NCBI GenBank assembly: GCA_046299555.1
Contig: JBKBHS010000002.1
Span: 186,001 to 250,000 of the forward strand
Source: CALKJP01 sp046299555
GTDB taxonomy: Bacteria; Bacteroidota; Bacteroidia; JACCXN01
DNA: 64,000 bases
Direction of reading: 5' to 3'
Shown: in pieces, positions 8,305-17,351 of the stretch
How the letters are laid out: every line of letters begins with the position of its first letter
Position numbering within the stretch: position 1 is the first letter of the stretch
The notes under the pieces: generated by a model
Databases searched by the model: none
Told to the model about the DNA's origin: nothing
Seen by the model: only the letters and a program-made list of their open reading frames with translations
Made by a program: the position numbers and the translations under genes

Positions 8305-10119
8305 TTACTTCACTTCTTCTTCCAGCAATTGCTTTTGGTACAATTCAAAGTAAGAACCTTCACGCTGTAATAATTCTTCATGCGTACCTGATTCAATTAT
8401 TTTGCCTTCATCCAATACTAAAATGGTATCTGCATTTTTAACACTCGAAACGCGATGACTAATAATAATGAGTGTTTTATGTTGATTATATTTTTTCAGA
8501 TTTTGTAAAATATGCTCTTCTGTTTCTGTATCAACAGCAGAAAGACAATCATCAAGAATTAGAATAGGCGCATCTTTCAATAAAGCTCTGGCAAGTGTAA
8601 TTCTTTGCTTTTGTCCACCTGATAAGGTGATGCCTCTCTCTCCTACTATCGTTTCAAACTTTTTTGGAAATTCAATAATGTTGCTGTAAACTACTGCATC
8701 TTTTGCAGCTTGTTCAATCGCTTCTTGAGAAACATTGCCTGTTTTTTCGCCAAAATCTATATTGTTAGCAATAGTATCTGAAAACAAAAAAACTTCCTGA
8801 GGTACCACACTAACAGCACTTCGTAAATTTTTTAAGCGATAATTTTTTATATTAATTCCATCTATTAAAATTTCACCTTCTGTAACATCATACAATCTAC
8901 TTATTAATTGAGCAATGGTACTTTTACCCGAACCGGTTCTGCCAATTATTGCAAGCGTTTTGCCTTTTTCTGTTTTAAATGAAATATTTTTCAAAGCTTG
9001 AATTCCTGAGTCGGGGTAAACAAAACTTACATTCTTAAATTCAATCGAACCGTTTATGGTTTTATTTTCTAAACTTCCATCTTTTATTGCAGGCTCTTGT
9101 TTTAAAAATTCATTGATACGTTGTTGCGAAGCTGCTGCACGTTGCAAGATTGAGGTAACCCAACCAACCGATGTAACCGGCCATGTAAGCATATTTACAT
9201 AAATTACAAACTCAGCAATATTTCCAACAGTAACATTTCCTTTAATAGCTTCCATACCTCCAATATAAATGGTAAGTAAAGTACTTAAACCTATTAACAG
9301 TAACATGGATGGGTAAAACAAAGCATTAACTTTTACCAAGTTCATACTTCTATCATTGTATTCATTGCTTTCTTTAGCAAAATTTTGCAATAAACTTTCT
9401 TCTTTATTAAATGCTTTTACAACACGAATTCCTGAAAATGTTTCTTGAACGATGGTTGATAATTTAGATAGTTGCTCCTGAACCAAATCGCTCTTTTTGT
9501 TCATTACAGAACTGACAAAGTAAATGGCAATAGAAAGAATGGGTAATGGAAGCAATACATAAAATGTAAGCTTGGGGTTTACACTTATCATAGTACCGAT
9601 AACCAATACAAATAAGGCGATTAGGTTAATAGAATACATAATAGCCGGACCAAGATACATTCTAACCCTGCTAACATCTTCGCTAATGCGATTCATTAAA
9701 TCGCCCGTGTTATTTCGTTTATAAAATGCTAAATCCAACTTTTGATAATGATCGAAAATTTCATTTTTCAAATCATATTCAATATGTCGTGACATAACAA
9801 TTAATGTTTGCCGCATAAAAAACATAAAAACGCCTTTTAGCACTGCTACTGCCAGATACATTAAACCAAGATACATGGTGCTTTTACCAAAAGCCTTCAA
9901 AATTTCACTTTCCTGCGGAGTACCTTTTGAAGCTACATAATGTTCGAAAGTTGCATTTACCAAATCAAATGCTTGTCTTACTAATTGAGGAGCATAAACG
10001 CCAAATACGTTTGAAACAGCTACAAACAGAAAGCCAAATATTAAATGATACTTATACTTTAATAAGTATTTATTTAAATGTTTGAGCGATTTTAAGCCTT
10101 CCTGTTTTTTATCAGACAT
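8305..10119 (-). CDS. ABC transporter, fused permease and ATPase (MsbA/MdlB-like exporter)
   Basis: A 604-residue half-transporter: six transmembrane helices in the first about 320 residues (type 1 exporter fold) followed by a nucleotide-binding domain. The ATPase shows Walker A IIGRTGSGKST near residue 390, the signature LSGGQKQR near 498, Walker B ILILDD near 525 and the H-loop IISHRVSS. An ATG 36 bp upstream (10155) is open but lies before the TATCTTTG box at 10138-10145, so the start at 10119 (MSDKKQEG) is preferred. Such proteins homodimerise and export lipids, peptides or drugs; the substrate cannot be told. No export partner is adjacent, so a heterodimer is less likely. Confidence 0.92.
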   Translation of the reverse strand: MSDKKQEGLKSLKHLNKYLLKYKYHLIFGFLFVAVSNVFGVYAPQLVRQAFDLVNATFEHYVASKGTPQESEILKAFGKSTMYLGLMYLAVAVLKGVFMFFMRQTLIVMSRHIEYDLKNEIFDHYQKLDLAFYKRNNTGDLMNRISEDVSRVRMYLGPAIMYSINLIALFVLVIGTMISVNPKLTFYVLLPLPILSIAIYFVSSVMNKKSDLVQEQLSKLSTIVQETFSGIRVVKAFNKEESLLQNFAKESNEYNDRSMNLVKVNALFYPSMLLLIGLSTLLTIYIGGMEAIKGNVTVGNIAEFVIYVNMLTWPVTSVGWVTSILQRAAASQQRINEFLKQEPAIKDGSLENKTINGSIEFKNVSFVYPDSGIQALKNISFKTEKGKTLAIIGRTGSGKSTIAQLISRLYDVTEGEILIDGINIKNYRLKNLRSAVSVVPQEVFLFSDTIANNIDFGEKTGNVSQEAIEQAAKDAVVYSNIIEFPKKFETIVGERGITLSGGQKQRITLARALLKDAPILILDDCLSAVDTETEEHILQNLKKYNQHKTLIIISHRVSSVKNADTILVLDEGKIIESGTHEELLQREGSYFELYQKQLLEEEVK

Positions 10120-10137
10120 ATTAATATAATCCGTATG

Positions 10138-10145
10138 CAAAGATA
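10138..10145 (-). promoter_or_regulatory. -7 box TATCTTTG of the ABC exporter gene
   Basis: TATCTTTG fits the Bacteroidota -7 consensus TAnnTTTG. It lies 18 bp before the ATG at 10119, giving a leader of roughly a dozen bases. It decides the start, because the in-frame ATG at 10155 would lie upstream of the promoter. No good -33 TTG was found at the usual spacing. Confidence 0.55.
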
Positions 10146-10180
10146 GATAAAACAAGCTTTAAGAAACTTTGTTCTAATGC

Positions 10181-10966
10181 TTATTTAAGTGACAGTATAC
10201 AATAGTAAGTAGTTACAAAAAAATCTCTTATATGAGGAATATTCAATACCGATGGTAAAACACGCTGCTTCAATTTAAACTTAATTTCATAATTAGGATT
10301 AATAAGGTAACAAGTCTCTTTATCAAATTTATATCCATTTTTTAGGGCAAAACTTTTAAATTGATGAATGGATATTCCCGTATCTCTTACTTCACTTAAG
10401 TTTTTAATTTTTGCTTCACTTTCGCCAAAGAGCTTTAGCATTCCTAAATACATAAAATTTGGCAGAAGATGGAAATAAGGTAATATTCTTAAAATCTTGC
10501 TTTCGCAAATTTGCTGATGACCGCCAAAAGGCATTCTCCAGGGAGGAAAAGCAAAAAATACTTTTGCATCAGGTTTTAAGAACTTTTTCAATTCTCCTAA
10601 AAACTTTTCTTGATTGGGAATATGCTCAATGGTATCTCGCATTACCACTAAATCAAATTTTGGTAAAGTATCAGGATTTACCTTATAGATATCTTCAGCA
10701 ATTAAGGTTAGTTTGTCATTGTGAGGATGATTTTCGAAAAACTTTTTACCGTTTTCTATTTTAACATCTTCCAAATCAATACCTACACAGATACATCCCA
10801 AATCTAAAAATGGTTTTAAGTTTCCTGCTTCTCCACAACCTATTTCAGCTACTACTAAATTTGGACGAATAGTAAAAGATTGCTGAATATATGGGATAAC
10901 ATATTTTTCGGTAGTATAGGCCTGCTCGTTAAAATATTGTTCTCTGTTGTAATAGCGTTCGTGCAT
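10181..10966 (-). CDS. class I SAM-dependent methyltransferase
   Basis: A 261-residue cytoplasmic protein with a Rossmann-type methyltransferase domain. Motif I is VVAEIGCGEAGN (about 38-49), the acidic ribose-binding residue follows in CVGIDLED, and motif IV is FDLVVMRDTIEHIPN with the EHI signature common in the Methyltransf_11/23 group. The C-terminal third is less conserved and has no recognisable domain, so the acceptor is unknown; lipid, quinone or glycan substrates are all possible. The gene is followed after 61 bp by the ABC exporter, which has its own promoter. The start ATG at 10966 is the first in frame and gives a sensible N terminus (MHERYYNREQYF). Confidence 0.85.
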   Translation of the reverse strand: MHERYYNREQYFNEQAYTTEKYVIPYIQQSFTIRPNLVVAEIGCGEAGNLKPFLDLGCICVGIDLEDVKIENGKKFFENHPHNDKLTLIAEDIYKVNPDTLPKFDLVVMRDTIEHIPNQEKFLGELKKFLKPDAKVFFAFPPWRMPFGGHQQICESKILRILPYFHLLPNFMYLGMLKLFGESEAKIKNLSEVRDTGISIHQFKSFALKNGYKFDKETCYLINPNYEIKFKLKQRVLPSVLNIPHIRDFFVTTYYCILSLK

Positions 10967-11155
10967 GAATTTTTAATTAATGAGCTAAAATTAAAGTTAA
11001 ATGTGTTATTCTACAAATCATTCCTTAAAATGCAGTTGAATTATGAAAATTTATTGTTAACAAGATGTTTTAGCAATATGAACACCTTACATAAAATTAA
11101 ACATAGCATAAATAATCAGTAACACATCTAGCGTTCTATCATAACATTTCGAAAA

Positions 11156-11163
11156 TAGTTTTG
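11156..11163 (+). promoter_or_regulatory. -7 box TAGTTTTG upstream of the choice-of-anchor I gene
   Basis: TAGTTTTG matches TAnnTTTG and lies 30 bp before the ATG at 11194. The rest of the 227-bp spacer to the divergent methyltransferase gene holds no gene or repeat that can be recognised, and no clear -33 element. Confidence 0.5.
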
Positions 11164-11193
11164 CACAGATAAAATGTAAAACGAAAAATAAAA

Positions 11194-14100
11194 ATGAAAA
11201 AGACCCTTTTATTGATTTTTGCATTATTTCTGCTATTAAGCGGGCGTATTGCGGCACAACAAACACTAGTGCATTACTGGAATTTTAACGATAATGCTAG
11301 TCAAACTACATTATTAACTCCTAATGTATCCTTAGTTGGCGGAAGTTCAATTACACATATTCAAGGTCCTAATAGTGTAATAGACTTAAACGGAACCGGA
11401 CAAAACTTTAATGTAAATAATTATAATGCTCGTAACGGTGATGTTTCGGGTACTCATTTACGTATTAACTCTCCAATTGGGGCAGCCTTAGAATTTGCAT
11501 TACCAACTACAGGATATAAAGATGTAGTAGTAAAATTTGCTACCAGACGCTCCAGCACTGGTGCTGCTGGAGAACAGTATTGGTCGTATTCTATTGATGG
11601 AATAAATTTTATTCCTTACGATACGATATATCCATTTGCAGGCGATCCAACATTAGAAACTTTAGATTTTGATGATATTACTGCAACTGATAATAATCCA
11701 AATTTTAAATTACGCGTTGAATTTGGAGTTGGTGGCCCTACTACCGGTAATAATCGTTTTGATAATTTTACCTTAGATGGTACACCTATAGTTACACCAG
11801 CCTTAGTTCATTATTGGAATTTTAATGATAATAGTTCAATTACCAATCTTCTAACTTCAAATGTTGATTTGGTAGGTGGAAATTCCATTACTCATATCCA
11901 AGGCCCTAATAGTGCAATAGATTTAAACGGAACCGGGCAAAACTTCAATATTAATAATTATAATGCTCGTAATGGGGATGCTTCAGGTACTCACTTACGG
12001 TTAAACTCTCCTATTGGAGCTGCTTTAGAATTTGCTCTTCCAACCACAGGCTACAAAGATGCGGTAGTAAAATTTGCTACCAGACGTTCCAGTACAGGTG
12101 CTGCTGGAGAACAATATTGGTATTATTCTGTAGATGGAACAAATTTCTTTTTATATGATACCATTTTCCCATTTGCCGGTGATCCGACATTAGAAACATT
12201 AAGCTTTGATCATATTCCTGCTTCTGATAACAATCCTAATTTTAAATTACGTGTTGAATTTGGGAACGGTGGTCCTACAACCGGAAACAATCGTTTTGAT
12301 AACTTTACCTTAGATGCTGATCCTCTTAACAGTATTGACACTATTGCTCCAATGGTTGTATTTAATCCTTTAAATAATGCGGTAAACGTTCCTGTAAATA
12401 CAAGCATTACCTTAACTTTTAATGAAAATGTTAGATTAGTAAATAATACTCCATTAGATAACAATAATGCCGCTTCAGTTGTTGAATTACGTTTAAACAA
12501 TTCTTCGGGGGCATTAGTTCCATTTACTACTACATTTAATAATAATGTTATAACAATAATTCCAAGTTCAAACCTGCTAAACTCTCAACAGTATTATGTT
12601 GCACTTTTACCAAATACTATTGAAGATTTTAGCGATAATGCCATTACGACAACTCAATCCATACAATTTACTACTATATCTCCTCAAACACAATTTAATG
12701 CAGGCGATATGGTAATTGTAGCATACAGAATGAACGCAACAAGTACAGAAGACGAAGTGGCTATTTTAACATTGGTTGATATTATTCCTGGTACAATGAT
12801 TAATATAACTGATGCTAAATATACTTCCAATGCTCAGCCACAATGTAGCGGTGGATTAGTATGGACTGCACCAAGTAATGCTTGTGTTCCTGCCGGTACA
12901 GTTATATATATACAAACAAATGCAGTAGTTACAAATATTGGTACTTTAACAGGTTCCGGATTTGGACTAAGTTCAAGCGGTGATCAAGTAATTTTATATA
13001 CCGGAACTGCCTCAAATCCAAATTATATAACTGCTTTAACTTCTATTGACTGGGTAAGCAATAACACCAATTGCGGTGGTAGTTTATCAATGATTCCTGC
13101 TGGTTTGGTTGATGGTGTATCTTCATTAAATACAAGTACAGCTCCCGGCAACACATCAGGAAACGCTGTAAATGCTTATTACAATGGTACCCAAACAGGA
13201 ACAACAGCTGCTTTAAGATCTGCAATTTTAGATCCTGCAAACTGGATAGCTGTAGCTGGTGCAACGCCTCCTCAACAATGGCCGAATTACAACTTCCCCT
13301 CTTCCCCAACAGTTACCCATGCAAGTGTTTTAAATGGAACAACTATTCAGCTAATATTTAATTCAGACCTGGATCCAACTTCAGCACAAGATATAAATAA
13401 TTATAACGGAATAGCAGGTTTAGTATCGGCAATGATAAGCAATAATGGCTCATTAATTGACACTGTATTTTTAACCTATTCTTCCCCATTTACTCCTTCA
13501 ACAAGCTATACTTTAACAGTAAATAATATTTTATCGGCAAATAATATATTAATGGCTTGCGCTTATACGTATTCATTTACTTACAATACGAGTATTGCAT
13601 TTAACTCTAACTTTATTGTAGTAGATGAAAATCACGGTACATTAAACCTTCAACTTAATTTAACTAATCCTTCAAACAGTTCGGTTGAATTAGTGGTATT
13701 AGGAGCCCCATTCAGCACTGCAGATACGAATGATTTTACTTTAACAAGTCAGGTATTAAATTTTACATCTTCAAGCAATGCTTCTCAAATAATAAGCATA
13801 CCTATAATTGATGATACAAATGCCGAACAACATGCAGAATACTTCGTTTTAGCCTTAAGAAACCCATTAGGTTGTGCAATTACTGGCGATACCATTGCAA
13901 CAATTTATATAAAAGATAATGACAGAACAGCACCCGTACCTAATCAAGAAATTGAATTAGTACATATTGCAAGCTTTGATCCATCGGGTGCTAATAATAG
14001 TACCTGCGAAGTAGTAGCCTATGACGCATCTTCTCAAAGATTAGTTACTACAAGTGCCTTAACCGGCATACTAGATATAATTGATTTTTCAAATCCGGCA

Positions 14101-16218
14101 TCACCAACTACCATTCAATCAATAAACATGAATGTATATGGTGGACTAACAAGTGTTGCTGTTAAAAGTGGAATTATTGCAGCAGCATCACCAAATGCAA
14201 ACGAACAACTAGATGGAACAGTAGTGTTTTTTGATATCAATGGTAACTTCCTTAATCAAGTTACTGTAGGTGCATTACCAGATATGATTACATTTACTCC
14301 GGATGGAAATAAAGTTTTAACTGCTAACGAAGGTCAGCCTAATAATTCCTATTCGGTAGACCCAGAAGGATCTGTAAGTATTATTGATGTTTCAAATGGT
14401 ATTGCAAATTTAACGCAAGCCAATGTTACAACATTATACTTTACTGCATACAATGCTCAAGAAGCTGCATTAATAGCTTCCGGTATTAGAAAAACAAAAT
14501 CTACCAGCACTTTATCACAAGATTTAGAGCCGGAATACATTACCATTAATGCCCAATCAACTAAAGCATGGGTTAGTTTACAAGAAAACAATGCTATTGC
14601 TGAAATTGATTTAACCAATAATACCATATTAGATTTATGGGCATTAGGGACGAAAGACGTATCAGTAATGGGTAATGGTTATGATGTTAGTGATAATAAT
14701 AATGAGATTTTAATTGCAAACTGGCCAATTAAATCATACTACCAACCCGATGCAATGGGGCATTTTACAGTGAATGGGGTAAATTATCTTTTAACCGCCA
14801 ATGAAGGTGATGAAAAAGAATACAGTGGTTTAAATGAACGTACAACTGTTGGATCTGCAAGTTATGTTTTAGATCCTGTTGCATTTCCAAATGCAGCCAT
14901 GCTTAAACGCAGCTACAATTTAGGAAGGATGAGAGTAAGTAATTTAAATGGCGATTTAGATAACGATGGCGATTTTGATGAAATTTACAGTGTTGGTTCT
15001 CGCTCTTTCTCAATTTTTAATGCTGATACAAAGCAATTGGTTTACGATAGTGGCGATAATTTTGAAATGTACACCGCATTAACGCCTTCAATTTCTTCAT
15101 TATTCAATTCAAATCATGAAGATAACTCTTTTAAAAACAGAAGCCGTGCAAAAGGCCCTGAGCCGGAAGGTATTGCCATAGCAAAAATTTGTAACAGAAC
15201 CTATGGATTTATTTCACTAGAAAGAATTGGGGGAGTTATGGTGTATAATATTTCTGATCCTTCAAATGTACAATTTGTTGATTACAAAAATACCAGAAAC
15301 TTTACAACTTATGGTGGCGATAATGGTCCTGAAACAATGACTTATATTCCGGCAGCACAAAGCCCTGATGGTGAACCATACATAATAGTTGCGAATGAAA
15401 TTAGCGGTACATTAACCATTTTTAAAGTGCAAGATAATGTTCCAGCTCAACAGGTTAATACTACAGCATCTATTTGTCAGGGACAAACATTAGCATTCGG
15501 AAGTTTAAATTTAACAACAGCTGGAAATTATACACAAACCTTTACCAATATATATGGATGCGATAGTATTGTAAATTTAAGCCTTACGGTAAATCCACTT
15601 GCAAGCGGTATTCATACTGTAACTGCATGCAGCACTTACACATGGATTAATGGTGTTACCTATACTTCTAATAACACAACTGCTACTCATACTTTAGCCG
15701 GTGCTGCTGCCAATGGTTGTGATAGTGTTGTAACATTAAATCTTACCGTTATAAACATAAATAATATAGTAAACCAAAACGGTATTACCTTAACAGCAGC
15801 TCAAAACGGTGCTACATACCAGTGGATTGATTGTGATAATGCAAACGCCCCTATACCGGGTGCTACACAGCAAAGCTTTACTCCAAGTGTAAATGGTAGA
15901 TATGCCGTTGAAATTACACTTAACGGATGTACTCGTACTTCGTTCTGTTTAACGGTTAATTCTGTTGGATTGGAAGAAACACAAAATCAATACAGTTTAA
16001 GTATTTACCCAAATCCTAACAATGGTAAATTTACTGTTGAGTGTAGTAAACTTGTTGACATTGAAATATTCGATGCCATTGGAAGATCTATATTGAAAAA
16101 ACAAGTTACTACCAATAGAGAGCAAATTGATTTAGGCAATGTTCAAAATGGAATCTACTTTATTAAAACAAAAGTAGAAAGCGATGAACAGATAAAACGA
16201 ATAGTCATCAATAAATAA
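11194..16218 (+). CDS. choice-of-anchor I family secreted protein with T9SS sorting domain
   Basis: A 1674-residue secreted multidomain protein. After the signal peptide (cleaved about residue 21, after AAQ), two copies of a roughly 179-residue module start at residues 25 and 204 (LVHYWNFNDN in each). Then come an Ig-like Big_5 domain (380-492), a lamin-tail-like domain (500-705), a second Ig-like region, a Calx-beta-like segment (800-905) and the choice-of-anchor I propeller-like region (915-1425). Two cysteine-containing repeats (GCDSIVNLSLTV, GCDSVVTLNLTV) precede an Ig-like domain and the type A T9SS sorting domain (1598-1674, LSIYPNPNNGKF). It is probably exported by T9SS and displayed on the surface. 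Its ligand is unknown. A strong terminator follows. Confidence 0.9.
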   Translation: MKKTLLLIFALFLLLSGRIAAQQTLVHYWNFNDNASQTTLLTPNVSLVGGSSITHIQGPNSVIDLNGTGQNFNVNNYNARNGDVSGTHLRINSPIGAALEFALPTTGYKDVVVKFATRRSSTGAAGEQYWSYSIDGINFIPYDTIYPFAGDPTLETLDFDDITATDNNPNFKLRVEFGVGGPTTGNNRFDNFTLDGTPIVTPALVHYWNFNDNSSITNLLTSNVDLVGGNSITHIQGPNSAIDLNGTGQNFNINNYNARNGDASGTHLRLNSPIGAALEFALPTTGYKDAVVKFATRRSSTGAAGEQYWYYSVDGTNFFLYDTIFPFAGDPTLETLSFDHIPASDNNPNFKLRVEFGNGGPTTGNNRFDNFTLDADPLNSIDTIAPMVVFNPLNNAVNVPVNTSITLTFNENVRLVNNTPLDNNNAASVVELRLNNSSGALVPFTTTFNNNVITIIPSSNLLNSQQYYVALLPNTIEDFSDNAITTTQSIQFTTISPQTQFNAGDMVIVAYRMNATSTEDEVAILTLVDIIPGTMINITDAKYTSNAQPQCSGGLVWTAPSNACVPAGTVIYIQTNAVVTNIGTLTGSGFGLSSSGDQVILYTGTASNPNYITALTSIDWVSNNTNCGGSLSMIPAGLVDGVSSLNTSTAPGNTSGNAVNAYYNGTQTGTTAALRSAILDPANWIAVAGATPPQQWPNYNFPSSPTVTHASVLNGTTIQLIFNSDLDPTSAQDINNYNGIAGLVSAMISNNGSLIDTVFLTYSSPFTPSTSYTLTVNNILSANNILMACAYTYSFTYNTSIAFNSNFIVVDENHGTLNLQLNLTNPSNSSVELVVLGAPFSTADTNDFTLTSQVLNFTSSSNASQIISIPIIDDTNAEQHAEYFVLALRNPLGCAITGDTIATIYIKDNDRTAPVPNQEIELVHIASFDPSGANNSTCEVVAYDASSQRLVTTSALTGILDIIDFSNPASPTTIQSINMNVYGGLTSVAVKSGIIAAASPNANEQLDGTVVFFDINGNFLNQVTVGALPDMITFTPDGNKVLTANEGQPNNSYSVDPEGSVSIIDVSNGIANLTQANVTTLYFTAYNAQEAALIASGIRKTKSTSTLSQDLEPEYITINAQSTKAWVSLQENNAIAEIDLTNNTILDLWALGTKDVSVMGNGYDVSDNNNEILIANWPIKSYYQPDAMGHFTVNGVNYLLTANEGDEKEYSGLNERTTVGSASYVLDPVAFPNAAMLKRSYNLGRMRVSNLNGDLDNDGDFDEIYSVGSRSFSIFNADTKQLVYDSGDNFEMYTALTPSISSLFNSNHEDNSFKNRSRAKGPEPEGIAIAKICNRTYGFISLERIGGVMVYNISDPSNVQFVDYKNTRNFTTYGGDNGPETMTYIPAAQSPDGEPYIIVANEISGTLTIFKVQDNVPAQQVNTTASICQGQTLAFGSLNLTTAGNYTQTFTNIYGCDSIVNLSLTVNPLASGIHTVTACSTYTWINGVTYTSNNTTATHTLAGAAANGCDSVVTLNLTVININNIVNQNGITLTAAQNGATYQWIDCDNANAPIPGATQQSFTPSVNGRYAVEITLNGCTRTSFCLTVNSVGLEETQNQYSLSIYPNPNNGKFTVECSKLVDIEIFDAIGRSILKKQVTTNREQIDLGNVQNGIYFIKTKVESDEQIKRIVINK
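11266..12336 (+). repeat. in-gene tandem duplication, unit 537 bp
   Basis: The unit beginning at 11266 (residue 25) is repeated from 11803 (residue 204), an offset of exactly 537 bp or 179 codons. Long stretches are nearly identical in protein, for example NGTGQNFN and KFATRRSSTGAAGEQYW, while DNA differs mainly at third positions. This is an older duplication maintained by selection on the protein. Confidence 0.88.
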
Positions 16219-16229
16219 TTTTATCAAAT

Positions 16230-16262
16230 AAAAATCCCCGAGCAAAGTCGGGGATTTTTTTT
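16230..16262. terminator. bidirectional intrinsic terminator
   Basis: A perfect 12-bp stem (aaaaatccccga, loop gcaaag, tcggggattttt) with A and T runs on both sides. It ends the plus-strand T9SS gene, and its right edge touches the stop codon of the converging minus-strand gene. Confidence 0.93.
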
Positions 16263-16608
16263 ATTTTTTAAATAAGTATCGTGTTATAAATATTCCTGTA
16301 CTTTTATCTGCACCATATACTCCTGAAGTAACATGCTCAAGCTTCCATCCGTCTTTAGCTAATTCACTTATTTTTTGTGTTATTATTTTATCGTTATTTC
16401 TAATATTGCCAAAATTAATACCAACCATACTAAAAAAGTTTTCTAGATTAATTTCTTCCATTTCACCATTTGGTTTGGTAGTTATCATTTTTGAACGTCC
16501 AAGGCCACCTGGAACAACAGACTCTACAGTTGTAATTTGCATATATTCCTGAGCAAAACCTGCATGAGCAGCTAAGGCAATAGCAAAAGTTAAAATCATT
16601 TTTTTCAT
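16261..16608 (-). CDS. small secreted protein of unknown function
   Basis: A 115-residue protein with a signal peptide (MKKMILTFAIALAAHAGFAQ, cleavage after FAQ predicted at residue 20), so the mature protein is about 95 residues and periplasmic or secreted. The segment KISELAKDGWKLEHVTSGVY resembles the core of DUF4177-like small proteins, where a helix is followed by GWEL, but the match is too short for a confident family call. The last codon pair and stop lie at the foot of the shared terminator. The unknown gene at 16627-17322 ends 18 bp upstream, so co-transcription from proS is possible. Confidence 0.75.
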   Translation of the reverse strand: MKKMILTFAIALAAHAGFAQEYMQITTVESVVPGGLGRSKMITTKPNGEMEEINLENFFSMVGINFGNIRNNDKIITQKISELAKDGWKLEHVTSGVYGADKSTGIFITRYLFKK

Positions 16609-16626
16609 AATAAAAAAATTAAAGGG

Positions 16627-17322
16627 TTAAATTATGTCATCAAAATCGGCTTGGAATTTAAAGCCTAATCGTTTACCGGTTTTTATTTGATACGTTGAAT
16701 TTGTTTCTATAATTTCAGCAACCGATACTGTTTTAACCTGATCGTAAGGGGGGGAATATAAATCAAAAGCTAAGGCATATAACACAGAAGATTCAACTAT
16801 ATTTTTAAGCGATTTTTTATCTAATAAATTATTTACAAAATCATTGTATAAAAATCCCAGTTGCCTCTTCCCTTCTACAAAATAATGTAATTCACGATTT
16901 AAAAATAAGCGTCCAATTAAATATCCTAAATCATTTAAACGATTATATTTAAATGAATCTGATAGAAAATTATAAATGCTAATCATTCCACACAAACTAC
17001 GCGTATTATCATCATTTACATATGATGTTCTCCAAATTTGATGGCTACGATCAAAATCAAACACATTGGTATGCATGTGAAATATAAGCACATCGCCAGC
17101 CACTCTCAGCTCTGCTTGAAACTCTCCTTTATCCGTATACTCAATAATTAGTCGTTTATCAATAGTTTGGGCTTCTTTTGCATACTCTGAAGCAAATTCT
17201 GAAAGAACTTCTTTTAGCATTTTAAAAACTGCAATGGTTTGATAAAATACATCCTGCTTTACGGATGATTTTTCCTTTAGCAATTCTAAAATAAGTTCTT
17301 TAGGAGTTTTATTAGTTATCAC
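16627..17322 (-). CDS. hypothetical cytoplasmic protein
   Basis: I do not recognise this family. The frame opens at an ATG at 17409, but the first 58 bp of that version overlap the 3' end of proS, and its first 29 residues read like translated AT-rich spacer ([17 protein letters not shown]). The GTG at 17322 lies just beyond proS and gives 231 residues with a sensible start (ITNKTPKELILELL), so it is preferred, though the longer form cannot be excluded. The body is mixed alpha/beta, with HMHTNVFDFDRSHQIW in the middle and conserved-looking aromatic and Asn/Arg residues (YNRLNDLGYLIGRLFLNRE). No membrane segment, zinc motif or nucleotide loop is seen. Confidence 0.62.
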   Translation of the reverse strand: MITNKTPKELILELLKEKSSVKQDVFYQTIAVFKMLKEVLSEFASEYAKEAQTIDKRLIIEYTDKGEFQAELRVAGDVLIFHMHTNVFDFDRSHQIWRTSYVNDDNTRSLCGMISIYNFLSDSFKYNRLNDLGYLIGRLFLNRELHYFVEGKRQLGFLYNDFVNNLLDKKSLKNIVESSVLYALAFDLYSPPYDQVKTVSVAEIIETNSTYQIKTGKRLGFKFQADFDDII

Positions 17323-17351
17323 AAAAAAATTATTTACGCAAAATAAAAAAA

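Noticed and set aside
10120..10155. In-frame ATG at 10155 as the start of the ABC exporter
   Set aside because: It lies upstream of a good -7 box (TATCTTTG, 10138-10145) and adds 12 residues not expected for the family.
10967..11193. A small plus-strand frame running from 10880 into the spacer before the choice-of-anchor I gene
   Set aside because: It starts inside the methyltransferase gene on the opposite strand and shows no recognisable protein features.
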